Shown here: positions 13,424 to 64,000 of the stretch, piece by piece
Position numbering within the stretch: the stretch's first letter is position 1
How the letters are laid out: the number at the start of each line of letters is the position of its first letter
NCBI GenBank assembly: GCA_003991915.1
Contig: RQTK01000174.1
Coordinates: 349,158 to 413,157, forward strand
Length of the DNA stretch: 64,000 nucleotides
Reading direction: 5' to 3'
Source: Elysia chlorotica
Lineage: Eukaryota > Mollusca > Gastropoda > Plakobranchidae
Made by a program: the position numbers and the translations under genes
Notes under the pieces: model-generated
What the model was told of the DNA's origin: nothing
The model's database searches: none
Seen by the model: the letters and a program-made list of their open reading frames with translations, nothing else

Positions 13424-14079
13424 TAACTCTTATTCATCATATTCATGTGAGTATGCCCACTAGTTAATGTACGGCAGAACAATAAATCCAAAATTTCAAT
13501 TTATGGTGTATTATTTCAATTTTTAGACTGATAAAAGATTTTAATTTCCCTTAATAAGTAAAAATAGGTTGTAGTCAGCAAAGATTTTACTTCGAGTTCG
13601 TGTTTGTAACATCAAGGCATTGTGCAAAAAAATATTCAAAAGTAGTTTGTGTAATTTATGTACTTAAATTTCAACAAAGTTAGGAATTTTAACAGCTGTA
13701 AATGGTAAAAGACACACTTTTTGTATTAAATTTCAAAATACAAGTAAAAATTATATTAATAATATCTAGTCACATTGTTACCTGGAGCTAAGGAATGTTT
13801 ACAAAAAAAAAAGTATAAACAGGTAAGCCAAAACTTTGCACCACATAATATTGTAACAAACAGATAATTTTTCTATCAGGTAATACAGACATAATTTGTA
13901 ATTTTTGGTAGTGGTCTGGACCATAGTACACAAGTTTATGATAATTTGAGTAATAAGTAAAATAAATGAAAAACACATAGCCACATATTATATAAGTAAA
14001 ACTTGCATTTGGCTCTCACATGTTTATATTATAACTCTTTTTTTTAATTAAAAACTCTAATTTACCAACATCTAAAGAC

Positions 14080-14553
14080 GGGGGGACAGACGAGGACATC
14101 AGACGCTGAATAAATAAAGCCAGACACCCCTTCAATACCCTTGTCTACAGCTCTGTCGGTCCAAAACAAGATCCAAATCTCCAATACCAACGTGAAGTCT
14201 ATCTTACTCTATGGCTCAGAAATGTGGCATGTGACCAAGACCAACACCCATAAACTATAAATATTTATTTGAGATGCCTCGGGAACATCCTCAACATTAG
14301 GAGGCCCAAAGTTGTCTCAAACAAAGAAATGTGGGACAGAACAAAAGCGTAAATGGGGCAAGGCCTGGATTGGAACCCCCAAGGCAAACGCAAGATCTGA
14401 CCCCAAAGCAGACTTGGCGGCATAGCACTGAGCCAGAAATAAAAGCTACTGATAACACATGGATCCAGCTGAAGAGGACCAGCCAGAATCAAGTCTGGTG
14501 GAGGGGAGTTGTTGCGGCCCTATGTTCCACAAGGAATCTTAAGGCATAAACTA
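14080..14553 (+). mobile_element. RTE-like LINE 3-prime fragment, copy 1
   Basis: Plus-strand remnant of the C-terminal part of a LINE reverse transcriptase protein. Recognisable pieces in changing frames are SILLYGSEMWHVTKTNTHKL, then LGNILNIRRPKVVSNKEMWD, and the terminal QLKRTSQNQVWWRGVVAAL ending CSTRNLKA. This ending is common to many molluscan RTE-type elements. Several stops and frameshifts make it inactive. Its last 90 bases are also present at 11363 through the segmental duplication. Confidence 0.8.
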
Positions 14554-15092
14554 AACTTAACAATTAACTTAATATATTGCTATTGTAAAAGAAATAAGGA
14601 GATATTCACTTAATTAATTTTTTTTTCTTTTCTTTTCTCAAAACAGATTTCAAACTAAGAAGTTGAGGGGCAATTGACAAAGTGGAGATTGAAAGCATTG
14701 AATAAGTATATCTTGCTAATTAATTTGAACTACTGAAAAATTTTCCATATTTATACAATTTTTGCAACTGCTTTTCTTAAAATATAACTTAATCCCCAAT
14801 TTAAGAAACAATGAATTGTTATTCAAGAGCATTTTTTTTTACAACACAACTGCCTTCCCATTTCATAAGATTTTCTTTTTCATCATCTAAATGAATCTGA
14901 AAATCAAAAGAAGTATAAAGTGATTTACAATCTTGTATGGTAACACAGCAAGCGTTTTAGACAAGAAAAGGTCTCAACATACAGTGGAAACCTCATAATT
15001 TGAATTGCTTGGGATTGTATCAAAACTTAGTTAAAAAAACTTAGTTTATTCAAAGTACAGAAGGGGACATACCTGAACCACAAAAGTGTTAG
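14463..15092. repeat. segmental duplication, copy 2
   Basis: Near-identical partner of 11363-11978. Because its left end continues seamlessly into the LINE fragment 14080-14553, this is probably the source copy and 11363-11978 the derived one. It carries a 14-base tandem repeat (AAAAAACTTAGTT) that copy 1 lacks. Confidence 0.92.
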
Positions 15093-15511
15093 GCAGCAAT
15101 AAGAATTGAATCCTACTTGATAGATAGTACTTTTGTAATGCCTACCAGTGGTGTCATCTTCGAGTTAAGAGAATCAAATCAGAAAGACTTTGAATTATGA
15201 GTTCCATTCAAATAAAGCCAAAGAGAAAAAAAAAAAACTAGCCATTTTTTTTTTTAGGTTTCCACGAGATATTGTGCCCTGGTTATTCAAAATAAAACTG
15301 GCTCTTAGTTTAGCTGTTCTAACTTGACCACAAAAATAGCATGAGGCAAGAAAAAAAAAGCTACTTGTTATAATGTTACCTCACCGGCCCTGATCCTCAG
15401 CGGTATCAGTATGCTATTAATAGCAGCAGGGGCTTGGTCTCATGTATGTTCGGGATGACTATGTGCATTATTTGAAGGACGTTTACAAGAATTAGAGACT
15501 TCAGGTTTTCT

Positions 15512-15870
15512 CTGTTAGCAGATGCCTCAGAAACATCCTCAAAGTTAGGTGGCCAGAAGTTATCCCGAACAAAGAACTGTGGGACAGAACCAACTCCCAT
15601 CAAGACGGAGATCAGAAAGTACAAATGGGGCTGGACAGGCCCCACACTTCGAAAGCCTGTATCCAACATCACAAGGCAAACCCTGGAGTGGAACCCCCAA
15701 GGTAATTGCAAGGTTGGACGCCCGAAGCAGACTTGGCGGTGAAGCAACGATGCTGAGATAAAAGCCGCTGGTAGTACATGGGCCGAACTGAAGAGGACTC
15801 GCCAGAACTAAGTTCAGCGGAGGGGATTTGCTGCCTCCCTATGTTCCACAGGGTATCAAGAGGCTTAACT
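15512..15870 (+). mobile_element. RTE-like LINE 3-prime fragment, copy 2
   Basis: Second, independently decayed plus-strand copy of the same LINE family. It reads [20 protein letters not shown], then WDRTN, then after frame changes [17 protein letters not shown] and a tail equivalent to AELKRTRQN. It is colinear with 14280-14553 but diverged from it by many substitutions. Confidence 0.78.
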
Positions 15871-16899
15871 AAACTATGCTACACATGATTTGTAATCTGA
15901 CGAAGTGGGTCAGTAATATTGTTTGTTGAGGAGCAACATTTCCAAATGTAAGGCATTTAAATTTTAAACAATCTGTATAAAATCAACCAAATAACTTAGA
16001 AAAACCATTTGAGCATATTTGTAAAGATTTCATGTGAAATTAAAAGCGCAAAAAACGTTAGGCCTCTATCTTCAATAGAAACGAAAATATGTTTCTTAAA
16101 AAATGGCCTTAATATAGCCAGTGCGGAGGGACCGACAGACTGTAAAGTGACCAGGGCTGGGTGAGTTAACACAAAACTTCTCATATTTTTTTTTAAAACA
16201 TGCCAACAATACGAAAAATTTAAATAAAAAATCACACACGGTTTGCTGCTTTGCTTGCATAATACATGAATTTATAAAAAAACAACAACAGAAAGGCTTG
16301 TGCATGTGTTTTAAAGTCAAAATAAAAATTGTGGCATACAATGACAAAAAGAGCAATAGCTACAACACCCTTATCATTTGCAAATAATCCTGTTATGATC
16401 GACAAATACAGTCATTTTCCCTCAAGACTTGTTATATAAATTAAATATGCAGTCGCACCATTGAAGAACAAATGTCATGATATTTAAGGCTAAAAATATT
16501 TCAATGCAATAGTCTACTAGGTAGGTTGCTATTCATTATGCTAGTAAAAACTGTATAAGCCAGTAAAAAAAAAAAGATTACTCATAGTGGACGGAATTTT
16601 GATACAAATAAGTATACAGATTATATATTAAATCATACCATTATAATAAATAAGTTTCTATACACAGTAACAAAGATCAATGTGCATAAATGTGCATCTA
16701 TTTAGTTGGCACACTTTTAAATTGAATCAAATACAGAATTGACTGCAACAAAATAGATTATATTCTCCATTTTGTGACAGATGCACTTGGTGTGCCACTG
16801 ATAACCTCAAGAAATTTGTGAGGCACACTTCTTTTGTGTCAGTATGGGCTATTCTCTTCTATGAATTGAAAGCAAAGGAGCACCACTAAAATCCAACAA
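15871..16899 (-). other. 3-prime flank / untranslated region of C2CD3
   Basis: AT-rich sequence immediately downstream of the C2CD3 stop codon on the minus strand. It probably contains the 3-prime untranslated region. I could not settle on a polyadenylation signal close to the stop. No frames with domains are visible. Confidence 0.4.
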
Positions 16900-57652
<40,753 letters not shown>

Positions 57653-58192
57653 CTAAAGATGATAATAAATGAGTAGTTGATTATACCCCATGAAAGCAAT
57701 CATTTAAAAAAAATGCATTCAGTCAAAACTATTTACTTTTAAATTTGTTTAACTTATTCAAAATGGCAAAATAAAGTTAAAAACTGACCTAGTAGGATTC
57801 TAAAGGCTAATTTGCTTTAAATGCAACCTAAAACATCTTACAAGTATCAATATTATTCCTCAATCAAAGTCACTTATTTGCATCCATTTGGAGCATATAT
57901 AAATACTTTTTGAAATATCAAATTATTCAACATGAACTTAAATACATTGTCAGTCTGCATGATCAAATCTTAAATTCGCTCTCATCTTGTATTATGTATA
58001 AATCATATTACAATTTCAACAAGATACACATAGGTAAACATTAACACACAAAAAACAACAACAAAAACACAAAACAAAAGCAAACTGTAATATCATAACA
58101 CGTATTCAATATCTTACATAAATCAACCAGGAAAACAGTATGTAAATCATACTTTTCTAAATCTACGTATTCTTCTTCTTCTTTGCGTTCAC

Positions 58193-59011
58193 TCAAATGG
58201 ACAGCCCAGTCTCTGACATGAATGTTGCTGTGCGCCGTAGGTCCTCCAGGCTTCCATACAGCTTCTGTGCCATTGGTGTGTCCTGTGGCCACATCAGGTT
58301 TCTTAGGTTTTCATACATGGGGCAGTGTTGTAGGACATGGATGACTGTTTGACCTCCAGTTTGGCATGTGCACTGGTCTGATGTTCCAATGTGGAGCTTT
58401 GTGTAGAGGTGGTGATTCAGGCGGTTGTGTCCTGTTCTGAGCCTAAAAATGACCACTTGTTCAGCTCTTGTCAGTGCATGATAAGCATCATTTTGGACAT
58501 GGTTGGGGTGTTCCTGCAGCCATTCCTCATGTTGTTGGGCATGGATTATTGTCTTTGCTTCACTGTATGTTGTTGTGTAGTCATTTTGTTGGAGCGCTGC
58601 TGCTTTTTTGGCTAGCAAGTCAGCAGTCTCATTGCCAAATACATTGCAGTGGGAGGGAATCCATTGTAGGGCTATTGTATGGGTTTGGCTTAGCGAGGTT
58701 AGCGCTGAGGTCAGATCATTTAGGTCTTTGTTTTTGCTGGATTTGAGGGCCTGTAGAACAGACAAGGCATCTGTCAGGAAAACGATGTTTTTTGTTGAAT
58801 GGGGGCTTGATTGGACATGTGCTGCTCCTTCCTGTATAGCTGTAGCTTCAGCCTTGTAATTGGTAGAGAAGACTCCAGTGGGGATTGAGATCTTGTCCTC
58901 TTCACCTCCAGGGTACTTTATGTAGATCCCGGCACCACCATTCCTGACTGCCTTCTCAGCTGAACCATCAGTATATACATGTGTCCAGTCAGTGGCTGGA
59001 TAGTTGGTCTG
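58193..59011 (-). CDS. LINE RNase H domain and cysteine-rich tail (frameshifted from ORF2)
   Basis: The frame is open on the minus strand from the frameshift down to a stop at 58193. It reads THVYTDGSAEKAV (first catalytic Asp), YKAEATAIQEG (Glu), FLTDALSVLQAL (Asp) and WIPSHCNVFGNETADLLAK (His and last Asp), so the full RNase H catalytic set is present. It ends with CTCQTGGQTVIHVLQHCPMY, the C-terminal Cys/His cluster of I-type elements. It has no start of its own and originally formed one protein with the frame at 58918-62055. Confidence 0.9.
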   Translation of the reverse strand, partial: QTNYPATDWTHVYTDGSAEKAVRNGGAGIYIKYPGGEEDKISIPTGVFSTNYKAEATAIQEGAAHVQSSPHSTKNIVFLTDALSVLQALKSSKNKDLNDLTSALTSLSQTHTIALQWIPSHCNVFGNETADLLAKKAAALQQNDYTTTYSEAKTIIHAQQHEEWLQEHPNHVQNDAYHALTRAEQVVIFRLRTGHNRLNHHLYTKLHIGTSDQCTCQTGGQTVIHVLQHCPMYENLRNLMWPQDTPMAQKLYGSLEDLRRTATFMSETGLSI

Positions 59012-62000
59012 GATGTGATGTGTTCTACTGCAAATGATCTTTTCTCTAGGTCATTCTGTGAGCTCTTCTTGCCAATGCCAGGGATGGTTTCATGGATCTG
59101 GAGTGATGTTTCTTCTTCCCAGGCTGGATGTTTTGCACAGCGGGGCAGTTCTTTGGGGTTTTGGCCCTGCATGTCCTGGTTCTTCTTCTCTAGTGACCTT
59201 ACTTGATGTAGAAAACTCTCCCTTTTCAGCCTCCTTTTCACTGGTTGTGACATTCTGTCTTTCATTGGGTGCTCTGGCAGTCGTCTGAACTTTGCAGCCT
59301 GGATGAGAAGCTTTGAATCTTTCCTCTGTACAATGGGTGCTAGTCCTGTGATTGTTTCCAGTTCCTTTATAGGTGTAGACTTCATGGCTCCAGTGATCAC
59401 TCTTGTTGCCTGGTTTTGTACCTTGGTGATCTTGTCAAGGTTGGACTTGGCTGCTGTGCCCCATGCTGATACACCATACTCCAGAACAGGCCGGACTCTT
59501 CCTGTGTACATGGTTTTCAGGATTCTTGCATTAGCACCCCATTGAGTTCCTGCTAGCTTTTTCATTATTCCTAGACGAGCCTTTGCCCTGGCCTCTGCTT
59601 TCTCTGTTTGTTCTTTCCAAGTGAGGCGTTTGTCGAAGGTCACTCCAAGGTAGGTAGGGTTATCTTCTGCAGGGAGAGCCTGGCCATTCAGTTTCAGGGT
59701 GACTTTTTGTTTCTTTGTTGAGAGGCTAAAGACAGTGTAAGTTGTTTTTGCACTGTTTATGGTCATTAGCCATTGCTTTGTCCACTTTTCTAAGGTGTTG
59801 AGGGCCTCTTGTAGACGGTAGTTGGCAGTGGATGTATATTCCTCAGAGCACCAGAGAACCAGATCATCGGCATAGATGGCTCCATGGACATTCCTGGGGA
59901 GGTCTTTGACTATGTCATTGATGAAAATAAGGAAAAGTGTAGGGCTGAGGACTCCTCCTTGGGGCACTCCTTCTCTCAGTGTCTTCTTACGGCTGTAAGT
60001 TCCATTCACATGGACTCTTGCTTTTCTATTGCTCAGGTACTGTGAAATCCATTTGAACATGCAGCCGGATATGCCATTCTTTCGGAGTTTTAGTCTCAAG
60101 CCATCCTTCCATACCCTGTCAAAGGCCTTTTCCATGTCAACCCAGATTGCCAGGGTGTTTTTCTTTTCTTGGAAGCCGTCCTCTACCTTCTGGGCTATGT
60201 AGGTGATCTGATCCTCCGTTGACATGTGTTGTCTGAATCCTCCTTGTTCTGGTGTGAGCAGGTTTTTGCTTTCTAGATACCAACAGAGTCTGGTGTTTAT
60301 GAGCCTCTCCAGAAGCTTTCCCACACAGCTGGTCAGGCTGATTGGCCTATAACTATCCACCTTGGTCCGATCTTTCCCTTGCTTGTGTGTGGGCACCATA
60401 TCAGCTTCTCGCCAGATCTGGGGAACGTGACCTTTTGTCCAGCTGTTGTTAAAGATAATCAGGAGTTTGTTATTTGCCTTCCGTCCCAGATTTTTCAGCA
60501 TTTCGTTGGTGATCTTGTCAGGACCAGGTGATTTTTTCTGTGGCATGGTGTTGAGGGCTTCTTTCATCTCCTTTTCATTGAAGGGCTTGTTCATGATGGT
60601 CTCTGGTGATTCATCTCTTTTCAGATTCCTAAGTTCCCTGCGAATCCAATCATTGTGCTCTTTTGGGACATCTACACTGCTGACCTGAGCATAGTTGTCA
60701 ACAAAGCAGTTGGCCGCTTTCTGTCCAGTTAGGGTATTTTGCTGGTGGTCTACAACAATTTGGGCTGGTCTGACTGTTTCATCATTCATGGCCCTTGCCA
60801 GTTTCCACAATTTATGACCTGATCTGTCCAGATTTAGGCTTTCTGTTTTCTCCATCCAGTTTTTCCTTGCAGCCTGGGTGTATGCTGTTTTGTATGTATC
60901 ACAGGCAGCTTTGTATGCATCGTTGGTTTTTGGAGATGGGTTTTCTTCAACCTCTTGTCTAGTTGTGGACATTTCATCTTCCAGTCCCTGCAGTTCTTCA
61001 GTCCAGTATGGTCTGTAGTTTTTCCTGGCTCCGCGAGGGATGGTCTCCGATGCAGCTTTCAAGATTGCTTGGTTGAAGCTTTTTATGGCTTTGTTGACAT
61101 TGAGGTCATCCGCCTTTACTTGGGTTGTGTAGATATTTGATAGGGTTGAAAACATTTCCCAGTCTGCCTTCTTATAATTCCACCTAGGAAATGAGTTTGA
61201 ATTGTGAGGTCTGAACAGTAGATCAACAAACAGTTTCACTGGTCTATGGTCGCTGCCTCCTAGCTGACTCAGCACACTCCTTGTTGTTTTCTTAGCAAGG
61301 TCATCTGTGGCAAATGCTAAGTCTGGGGATGATGTGGTGATCCATCTACGAGAGAAGAAGGTTGGTGGGTCTTCTGGATCGTTCAGAAGAGTCATCTTAC
61401 TGTCTATTTGCCAGTCTTCAACTTCATCTCCTCTCCGATCAGTGTGATCATATCCCCAACAAGTTGAGTGGCTATTGAAGTCCCCAACAACAATACTGTT
61501 TTCCGAGGCGATGTCCATGCAATGCAGTGATAACTCCTTGTCTTGAGGACAGTACAGGTTGTGGATGGTTATCTCTGTGTCTTCCACTGTGATCTTGACA
61601 GCCTGGATTTCTGATTGCTCTTTTGTATCGACCTGAAACTCCTTAGCTGGAATTGAGTTCCTTACAAGGAGCAGCACTCCACCTTTATGTGCTCTTTCTC
61701 TATCCATTCTGAAGGTTTGAAATCCTCTGATGGAAAATCTATGGTTGGGCTTCAGATGGGTTTCTTGGATGCAGGCGATGTCTATTTTTTCCTGGTTCAG
61801 TCTTTCAGTGAGTGCCAGTTTTTTGTTGTAAATGCCCTCAGCATTCCACTGCAATATGTTGAGGTGTCTTGGATCCTCTGGTGGGGTAGTTTGGCCAGTC
61901 ACTTTTGCCCTCCGCTTCCGACACCTGGCTCGCCATAACGGAGCGGGGTGACCACCGGTAGATTGGGGTGGGCCCCTACGAAGGCCCGGCACTCTGCCTG

Positions 62001-62055
62001 CCCGGCGGGACTCCACGGGCAGAGCACCATCACATGTTGAGGTGAGATTGTCCAT
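58918..62055 (-). CDS. LINE ORF2: endonuclease and reverse transcriptase
   Basis: Open frame of 1045 codons from ATG at 62053-62055. An APE-type endonuclease spans about residues 64-280, with LQWN (68-71), QETH (97-100), GDFNSHS (181-187) and SDHRP (268-272) carrying the catalytic residues. The reverse transcriptase (about 485-780) has SPGPDKITNEML, WVDMEKAFDRVW, EGVPQGGVLSPTLFLIFIND and the active site YADD (728-731), followed by LRPVLEYG-like thumb sequence. The protein is intact to about residue 1015. The last 30 residues are out of frame because of an apparent small duplication at 59012-59021. It would nick genomic DNA and prime reverse transcription of its own RNA. Confidence 0.93.
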   Translation of the reverse strand: MDNLTSTCDGALPVESRRAGRVPGLRRGPPQSTGGHPAPLWRARCRKRRAKVTGQTTPPEDPRHLNILQWNAEGIYNKKLALTERLNQEKIDIACIQETHLKPNHRFSIRGFQTFRMDRERAHKGGVLLLVRNSIPAKEFQVDTKEQSEIQAVKITVEDTEITIHNLYCPQDKELSLHCMDIASENSIVVGDFNSHSTCWGYDHTDRRGDEVEDWQIDSKMTLLNDPEDPPTFFSRRWITTSSPDLAFATDDLAKKTTRSVLSQLGGSDHRPVKLFVDLLFRPHNSNSFPRWNYKKADWEMFSTLSNIYTTQVKADDLNVNKAIKSFNQAILKAASETIPRGARKNYRPYWTEELQGLEDEMSTTRQEVEENPSPKTNDAYKAACDTYKTAYTQAARKNWMEKTESLNLDRSGHKLWKLARAMNDETVRPAQIVVDHQQNTLTGQKAANCFVDNYAQVSSVDVPKEHNDWIRRELRNLKRDESPETIMNKPFNEKEMKEALNTMPQKKSPGPDKITNEMLKNLGRKANNKLLIIFNNSWTKGHVPQIWREADMVPTHKQGKDRTKVDSYRPISLTSCVGKLLERLINTRLCWYLESKNLLTPEQGGFRQHMSTEDQITYIAQKVEDGFQEKKNTLAIWVDMEKAFDRVWKDGLRLKLRKNGISGCMFKWISQYLSNRKARVHVNGTYSRKKTLREGVPQGGVLSPTLFLIFINDIVKDLPRNVHGAIYADDLVLWCSEEYTSTANYRLQEALNTLEKWTKQWLMTINSAKTTYTVFSLSTKKQKVTLKLNGQALPAEDNPTYLGVTFDKRLTWKEQTEKAEARAKARLGIMKKLAGTQWGANARILKTMYTGRVRPVLEYGVSAWGTAAKSNLDKITKVQNQATRVITGAMKSTPIKELETITGLAPIVQRKDSKLLIQAAKFRRLPEHPMKDRMSQPVKRRLKRESFLHQVRSLEKKNQDMQGQNPKELPRCAKHPAWEEETSLQIHETIPGIGKKSSQNDLEKRSFAVEHITSRPTIQPLTGHMYILMVQLRRQSGMVVPGST
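59012..59021. repeat. 5-bp tandem duplication causing the LINE frameshift
   Basis: GATGTGATGT on the plus strand. One GATGT unit appears extra, because without it the reverse transcriptase frame and the RNase H frame are continuous (a five-base change shifts the frame as observed). Confidence 0.7.
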
Positions 62056-62510
62056 TCATGAGTGGAAAGCGTTACATGGCCGTTATGCGCCGGTGGCCCC
62101 ATGTATCCGTCTTCGGCATTGGGTTTTTTTTTTTAAGAGTTCCCTCTCCTAGGCCGACTGCCTGACAAGGCTAACGAGTTCTGCCTACCCGTGTTTGGAA
62201 TCAGAGTTTTCTTTCTCCTAGACAGACTGCCCTCCCGAGCTAATGAGCTCTGTCTACCCAGGCAGGGGTTTTATGGCGCCCCTAACTCGCCAGATGCTTC
62301 CGTCATAAGACACATGGGGTATTTTGTAGAGATGTCCTTACCAAGGGACACCCCACCCCGTCCTGGTGAACAACATCGCCAGTTTGGTCCGGGACTACTC
62401 ATTTAATTCGCAGCTGACCCACATATCTGCAGGCCACTCCCCTATCCGCCACCTGGGGACCCGCTCGGTTGGGGATGGTCGCCCCAGCAACATGCCCAAA
62501 CGCTGGGTAA

Positions 62511-63870
62511 TGAGTAAGTTGCTATGTCCGAGAAACTAATTTTAATCCTGCTGATAAAATGTGCAAAATCAATATTTACCAATGGTTTATGCATTTTTTT
62601 TTCATTTAATCATCCTTTTTGAAAGAACCATATGTCTATTTTTTTTTTTTCGAAACGCATGTAGTTATGCATAGTCAGTATCTTTTGATACTCTGAATAT
62701 CTATTGGTGTAGACGGTTTTCGCCTTTTTTTCGGAAAAGAAGGGTGCAGTTCGAATCCCACGATAAGTGAAAAATGTATTTGTCCGATTTTATCCCCTAC
62801 TGGTTTGGTCGGTGTCAGTATAATATGATCGGCTGAGTCCAAGTCTCTTCGTCCTGAACTGTGTGTGGCAGCATATACATGTATACAATTTATTGTCAGA
62901 CGCCACATTATATGTTATATAGTGCTGACGTTGGATGCGAACCAACCAATTTAACTTCTTCTAAACAACGCAAATTTTTCTTGTCGATGAGGTTGCGGTG
63001 TAGAAAAAAAAGGAACCGAGAAAGAACTCAAGGAAAAGAAAGCAAAAAGAAGGACACACGAGCAATATAATGGATGGGCTTTTATTTATTTAACATTGGT
63101 AAATAAATTAAAAGAAGAAAGACTCGATGGTAGTTACAATAGAACAAGAAGAAGGGTTGGAAAACAATGGAATAAAACATGGAGCACAGAAATAAGTTTA
63201 TTTAAGTACACCATCATTATAAACAACAAAAAAACGACAACAACAACAACAACAGCAATATCAGTAACAACAAGAAAAAAGAAAACGGCAAGGACAACTG
63301 CTACAACAAAAGCAACAACGACAAAGTAATAACATTCCAATGACTTTTATTGATTGGAAAGTAAAATTTCTATAAAGAGATAGAGAGATGTAAAAGTCAT
63401 CTATAATTATTTAGGAACAGCAAAATTCATGATTGAAGATTGGTTGCCTAGTCACATAGATGAACTGCGACATGCACCTCAAAATTTAAGTGAGGATCTG
63501 TCGCTTACAGATTAATATAATTCACCATTGAGGTGTAAAAAGAAAAACAAATGTTGCATAATTAAACAATTTTCAAGACGATGATGATGGTTCGTATGAC
63601 CGAAAAAGACATAGGCCCATCAATAAAATAACTTTATATAAAGACTCAATTTACAAAAAGAGCTGAAATTCAACTCTTTTGTTTAAGATCAGAACATCAT
63701 AATGTTGAGAAATGTTTACAGTAGATGCACTCGACTAGTTTACTCGGACATAAACAGTATTATTAATTTTAGCACGATATGGAGAAAAAACAAAAAAAAA
63801 AAACAACAACAACAACAACAAGAAAATCAACAAACCAAGGGCGAGCAGTCACACTTTTCTATTTAAATAA
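62511..63870. other. non-coding stretch, upstream C2CD3 intron
   Basis: AT-rich. A B-box-like GGGTGCAGTTCGAATCCCAC at about 62739-62761 on the plus strand suggests a tRNA-derived SINE. There are short (ACA)n runs at 63235-63260 and 63801-63824. No gene is recognised. Confidence 0.4.
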
Positions 63871-64000
63871 TCTCTGCTGGAAAGTCTTGAACAACGACTT
63901 GTCCCGTTTAGAAAGTAGTAATTATTGTCTTAAAACCTTCAAAGACATTGAAAACCTGAAAAAGATCGCAGAACAGAGGGATCAGTGGAGATTCTATGCA
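63838..64000 (+). other. open frame running off the right edge
   Basis: A plus-strand frame of 54 codons reaches the window end (GRAVTLFYLNNLCWKVLNND, then TFKDIENLKKIAEQRDQWRF). The I-E-N-L-K-K-I-A-E-Q-R-D-Q-W-R style resembles the C-terminal end of some LINE proteins. It is opposite in strand to C2CD3. It cannot be identified without the sequence beyond 64 kb. Confidence 0.25.

Larger units (their letters stand above)
58169..62510 (-). mobile_element. I/Nimb-type LINE, nearly full length
   Basis: Minus-strand non-LTR retrotransposon of about 4.3 kb in the first visible C2CD3 intron. From 5-prime to 3-prime it has a GC-richer leader (about 62100-62510), an endonuclease plus reverse transcriptase frame (58918-62055), an RNase H domain in a shifted frame (58193-59011), and a 3-prime tail of GAA repeats (about 58170-58190). 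RNase H after the reverse transcriptase, together with the protein style, points to the I clade, as in Nimbus of Biomphalaria. ORF1 (gag-like) is not recognisable. A target-site duplication was not found, so the 5-prime limit is approximate. Confidence 0.9.

Noticed and set aside
59034-61938. Several 60-90-codon plus-strand frames across the LINE
   Set aside because: They are antisense shadows of ORF2.
62675-62908. Candidate tRNA near the B-box-like GTTCGAATCC
   Set aside because: No matching A box at tRNA spacing and no cloverleaf pairing. At most a SINE relic.

Overview
This window is nuclear DNA from an intron-rich invertebrate, most likely a mollusc and probably a gastropod. The evidence is its AT-rich composition, long GA/CT microsatellites, many old and young transposons, and a LINE with an RNase H domain of the I/Nimb type known from the snail Biomphalaria (Nimbus). 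No rRNA, functional tRNA, CRISPR array or prokaryote-type operon is visible. I could not run any search, so family names come from protein motifs read by eye.

Main gene. From about 57.65 kb down to 16.90 kb the minus strand carries most of one large gene, an orthologue of C2CD3. C2CD3 is a multi-C2-domain protein of the distal centriole, needed for distal appendages and ciliogenesis. I place 41 coding exons from splice sites, reading phase and remembered similarity to vertebrate C2CD3. They begin after the N-terminal C2 domain, whose exons must lie beyond 64 kb, and end at a stop codon at 16900-16902. The middle (35-50 kb) encodes successive C2 domains. Exon 7 is an arginine/serine-rich insert. 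The penultimate exon is a single 2.4-kb block of acidic, serine-rich, probably disordered sequence.

The gene model is damaged in a clustered way. Two exons are present twice (9 and 13), one is partly duplicated (19), one has an internal 51-bp duplication (24), one has an apparent frameshift (20), and one lies on the opposite strand beside an assembly gap (21). One exon seems to be missing between exons 8 and 9, and another near the gap. Either these are unresolved assembly errors from a heterozygous genome, or the locus has been heavily rearranged.

Left flank (1-16.9 kb). A small two-exon minus-strand gene for a predicted single-pass membrane microprotein of about 73 residues lies at 3989-6754. 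Around it are a decayed LINE reverse transcriptase (8.2-9.2 kb), two RTE-like LINE 3-prime ends (14.1 and 15.5 kb), a 0.6-kb segmental duplication, and a MITE with a 9-bp target duplication plus an expanded relative.

Mobile DNA inside the gene. Introns hold two antiparallel TA-flanked inverted-repeat elements (18.0-20.7 and 38.3-40.0 kb), a pogo/Tc1-like non-autonomous element (25.2-27.1 kb), a TTAA-flanked piggyBac derivative that keeps the start of a transposase frame (31.5-32.2 kb), and near the 5-prime end an almost intact 4.3-kb I/Nimb-type LINE (58.2-62.5 kb) broken by one apparent 5-bp duplication. I see no convincing new defence-like or operon-like system. The most notable items are the clustered exon duplications and inversion in C2CD3.
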